Assembly: GCF_947492405.1 (NCBI RefSeq) | Contig: NZ_CANLMP010000005.1 | Location: forward strand, 186,001 to 250,000 | Direction: 5' to 3' | From: an uncultured Aquimarina sp. | GTDB lineage: Bacteria; Bacteroidota; Bacteroidia; Flavobacteriales; Flavobacteriaceae | Length of the DNA stretch: 64,000 nt | In this document: positions 63,401-64,000 of the stretch, one piece after another | Layout of the letters: every line of letters starts with the position of its first letter | Position numbering within the stretch: the stretch's first letter is position 1 | Notes under the pieces: model-generated | Database searches by the model: none | What the model was told of the DNA's origin: nothing | What the model saw: the letters and a program-made list of their open reading frames with translations, nothing else | Made by a program: the position numbers and the translations under genes

Positions 63401-63611
63401 TAGCAACAGTCACTCGAGTAACTTGAGGACTTATACCAGGGAAATCTGCTTCAGTAAAGGTTACTGGATCTAATCCTGGTATCGTACAATACGTACCGCA
63501 ACCATCTACAGTAACTGGAGATGAGGGCGTAAACCTTTTAGTTACCAGCGTTTGTGAGTTAACCTGCGGCCCTATAAATATTGCAAAAATAAGTAGGTAA
63601 AAGTGTTTCAT
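57408..63611 (-). CDS. Giant secreted repeat protein with T9SS sorting domain
   Basis: A 2067-aa protein with a signal peptide (ending VNSQ). Residues 20-190 resemble a proprotein-convertase-P or jelly-roll domain (WLKTAGTCADPTNGDA ... LGDWSLRPGDT). HYR/Ig-like repeats follow (about 195-535). Three leucine-rich-repeat blocks begin at about residues 541, 743 and 1039, each opened by a PDxNFExAL cap. Five DUF5011-type Ig repeats (NPQTIELGDGYTELGA) from about 1284 mix with HYR domains. The C-terminus is a T9SS type-A sorting domain (FTLYPNPSKDLFRISGL ... GVYFITI). It is exported by T9SS and displayed or released, probably an adhesin. It has its own terminator, and a tandem paralogue lies 78 bp upstream. 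Confidence 0.93.
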   Translation of the reverse strand: MKHFYLLIFAIFIGPQVNSQTLVTKRFTPSSPVTVDGCGTYCTIPGLDPVTFTEADFPGISPQVTRVTVAITWLKTAGTCADPTNGDAFHNESNFRIDSPSTQVVLASPGTWSGNASISDVVTTIFTQSVSNVPSGTPTLGQYLPNGGNLNDFNDKSALGDWSLRPGDTVGREPMCISSYTVKVTAINDNIDPAITVCAPTPVDACLGDTVPDLTGSVTATDNVTTAPVITQSPVAGTPLSIGTTTITLTATDAAGNTGTCTVDQTLNDITAPTVTVTTTATECDVNNGALNFSFFDVPAGDTVHFSINNGVSYDYSFNASVIFGSANNLAAGDYDVRVRYSNADCSLSLGRFTIDALVPSSAFIIGSTDETICGIDDGSISFNLIDNPAYGMVEISLNGGTSYDYIFNDNAGNATINDLPPGDYTIWSRWVGDSCGKSIGTVTIAGAPGIVTTLSKIDASTGQDDGRIFVSFTDDPNQTQIKISIDDGVTYPYTFDDTTGNAELSGLGANTYNVWASYGNDTCFTSQGSVTIAEIAYTSVPDTNFETALDDLMYDNYLGDNKVPTSLINSVTSLNVASENITDLTGIESFDALQTLNISNNSLSDIDVSTLSNLTDLDISGNSMETAVISGNTDLRSFVARNAGLTSMDFSSNTLLREIDINGNSLTSLDFTLNTGLETLDVASNQLTHLDVKIASYEDITSFDARSNPGLTCIKVENSTYSTANWTNIDIQTSYSEYCEYTAIPDANFEAELELQGYDNISNDGQVPTELISTLTTLNIPSKNISDLTGIEDFVALTTLTTTGNPLNTIDLSENIALESISLQQTKLTNVDLSANTKLRSITITDDQLTTIDLTANVVLETLHVNSALEELDVSKNVTLTILTLDAVPITSLNLIANTGLTSLTINDSDQLTSLDLSTNTALEYLKIENNLLLTSIDLSTNVNLEYVYTNNSSLTSLDLNANPLVKEIEATNSRLIYVGVKNGENSSTLELLKVTGNVDLGCVEVDDAAAANSGTGNYGNWTKDVTTPYSEACLTNVPDDNFEQALKSLNYDDVLDNTVLTRVIKDITTLDVSNKDIVDPTGIEDFVGLVSLNMKRNSIISIDLSNLLDLQDLNLQRNVEMTTLNLDNLLKLRSLISDFNNISELTLVSPALISLQVFGNELTTLDVTKFTELQNLYCANNQITELDITQNTKLEILSCSRNSIESLDLSGSLLLTEVIANDNGLLVLNLKNGNNNSITTLSIQDNSGLTCVSVDDPVAANAGTGVYASWVKDASASYNEDCTQPVITLIGENPQTIELGDGYTELGAAVDDGSMLVINDIAFMDVVGDYTITYNATNVIGNPAVEVTRIVSVIDTTNPIAICQNINISLNLSGTATITGTQVDDGSNDLSGIASLAVSPSSFTTSDVGANTVTLTVTDTNGNSETCTSTVTVVDTIAPTMACQDITVQLDATGNVSITASQVDGGTFDASGIASLHIDITDFDHTNIGENMVTLTAIDNNGNTDTCIAIVTVEDNVPPVITLTGDNPQVIELGDGYTELGAMTDDGSNVVIDATNFVDAVGNYTIYYDATDASGNMAVQVTRMVNIVDTTAPVIILVGDNPQTIELGSGYTELRATTDDGSNVMINATDFVDAVGSYTIYYDATDASGNMADQVTRVVNVVDTTAPVITLGGDNPQTIELGTGYTELGATTDDGSDAIIDMSDFVDALGSYTITYNATDASGNSAIEVTRTVNVVDTMAPVITLIGDNPQIIELGSGYTELGATTDDDSNVMIDATDFVDAVGNYTITYNATDTSGNMAVQATRSVTVVDTTNPTVICQNIIAQLDDTGNVMITAAQIDNGSTDISGIVSFNLDITAFDCANIGDNTVSLTVTDANGNSNFCTATVMIEDSIDPVFDVATLPGDIQVPFDTGNMYTLADFTVGVTATDNCDTNRSVLTTTITQNPLPGTLLGAGDHTITLSIEDGNSNVTTATFTITVNGVLSIAENTKDRFTLYPNPSKDLFRISGLSNEARLIIRDINGRNLKEIEIIKDQPVSILDLPKGVYFITINQDNSFETLRLVKKE
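58330..59050. repeat. DNA-level tandem repeat encoding DUF5011 modules
   Basis: Four very similar segments of about 222 bp each inside the giant gene. Each carries CTGTGGATTATCTCC-like, CATCATCAGTAGTGGCTCCTA-like and ACAGCATCTACAAAATCAG-like blocks. The similarity at DNA level, not just protein level, points to recent expansion, and the copy number is likely to vary between strains. Confidence 0.8.
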
Positions 63612-63689
63612 AATTATAAGGGACTTATAGATTTAGGTTATTAGTATATAGAGGTTTCCTAATTCTAGAAAACTCCATAAACTCTTTAT

Positions 63690-64000
63690 TTATTCCTTAA
63701 TTAATTTGACAGTTTTTGTCGCATCTCCTGAAGTTAATCTTATAAAATAAACGCCAGTTTCTAAATGCTGAACATTGATTGGTCTTGATGTATAATCTTG
63801 AATGCTCTTAATGAGTTTTCCTGCTATATTTAGTAACTTTACATCTACTTTTGTTGATAATCCTGAAATTGTAAATTCGTTTTGCACTGGATTAGGATAT
63901 ATAACTAAGTTAGCAATAACATTATCTTCTATGTTTAATACTCCATTAACTGTAATCATAAAAGTTTCTGTTTGTATATTATTGTCAGCGTCCTCAACAG
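63690..64000 (-). CDS. C-terminal part of a second T9SS-sorted protein (paralogue)
   Basis: The frame is open from the window edge and reads ... EDADNNIQTETFMITVNGVL, then NIEDNVIANLVIYPNPVQNE, ending TVKLIKE and a stop. The start lies outside the window; the ATG at 63959 is internal. It matches the end of the giant protein (EDGNSNVTTATFTITVNGVL, YPNPSKD ... LRLVKKE), including the T9SS type-A sorting domain. It is transcribed in the same direction with a 78-bp gap, so the pair arose by tandem duplication. Confidence 0.92.
   Translation of the reverse strand, partial: VEDADNNIQTETFMITVNGVLNIEDNVIANLVIYPNPVQNEFTISGLSTKVDVKLLNIAGKLIKSIQDYTSRPINVQHLETGVYFIRLTSGDATKTVKLIKE

Noticed and set aside
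1..64000. tRNA, rRNA or riboswitch
   Set aside because: No T-loop-type GGTTCGAATCC sequence in a cloverleaf context, no rRNA-like stretch and no known riboswitch core were seen; the GGTTCGA at 56032 belongs to a terminator.

Overview
The window is AT-rich chromosomal DNA from a marine-type member of the Bacteroidota, most likely Flavobacteriaceae. The evidence is a C-terminal type IX secretion (T9SS) sorting domain on giant repeat proteins, a TonB-dependent receptor with a carboxypeptidase-like N-terminal domain, LytS/LytTR signalling, an ABC-2/M1 aminopeptidase fusion, a TldD/TldE plus MoxR-DUF58-BatA block, and weak Shine-Dalgarno sequences. The genus cannot be fixed from the sequence. No rRNA, tRNA, CRISPR array, integrase or complete insertion sequence was seen.

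Layout. 0-1.7 kb: the end of an efflux ABC ATPase and its TolC partner (+). 1.9-3.1 kb: a lipoprotein subtilase (-), followed by a stray 105-bp remnant of the TolC gene. 3.7-9.8 kb: a four-gene minus-strand operon (small membrane protein, ABC ATPase, S41 peptidase, ABC-2/M1 fusion). It faces a divergent LytS-type kinase and LytTR regulator (10.0-11.8 kb) that probably control it. 11.8-17.4 kb: a membrane protein, a MORN lipoprotein, a YHYH lipoprotein and a large AsmA-like protein.

17.7-30.4 kb is an accessory region. Every gene is on the minus strand, most are small, secreted or unrecognised, and they are separated by dispersed palindromic repeats. At its centre (23.9-28.6 kb) is a probable type VI secretion effector locus. 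A 683-aa protein fuses a Bacteroidota Hcp (TssD) domain to a pyroglutamyl-peptidase-like C-terminus in which the catalytic Cys is replaced by Ser. Downstream lie four small exported proteins (candidate immunity proteins) and two orphan C-terminal fragments of the same effector domain, each directly upstream of one of those small genes. This looks like an effector-immunity array that has undergone tip replacement. The same region holds a 21-bp-periodic array of T-tract palindromes (20.65-20.78 kb).

30.8-42.0 kb: a Bat/MoxR block (MoxR, DUF58, BatA-like and two further membrane proteins), DUF4159, and TldE/TldD. 42.5-44.5 kb: an AraC-type regulator with two DNA-binding domains, followed by SnoaL-like and YHS-domain genes. 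44.6-46.9 kb: a uracil-DNA-glycosylase-family protein, a DinB protein and two small genes. 47.0-53.6 kb: a signalling cluster consisting of a TonB-dependent receptor overlapping a YfiR-domain histidine kinase, then four stand-alone receivers that arose by duplication of a pair. 53.8-57.2 kb: a GNAT/FemAB-like protein with a YdjM-type membrane protein, a DUF1761 protein and a LysE exporter. 57.4-64 kb: a 2067-aa T9SS-exported repeat protein and the C-terminus of a tandem paralogue. Several starts were moved to internal ATG codons where the longest frame began at TTG; these are noted per gene.
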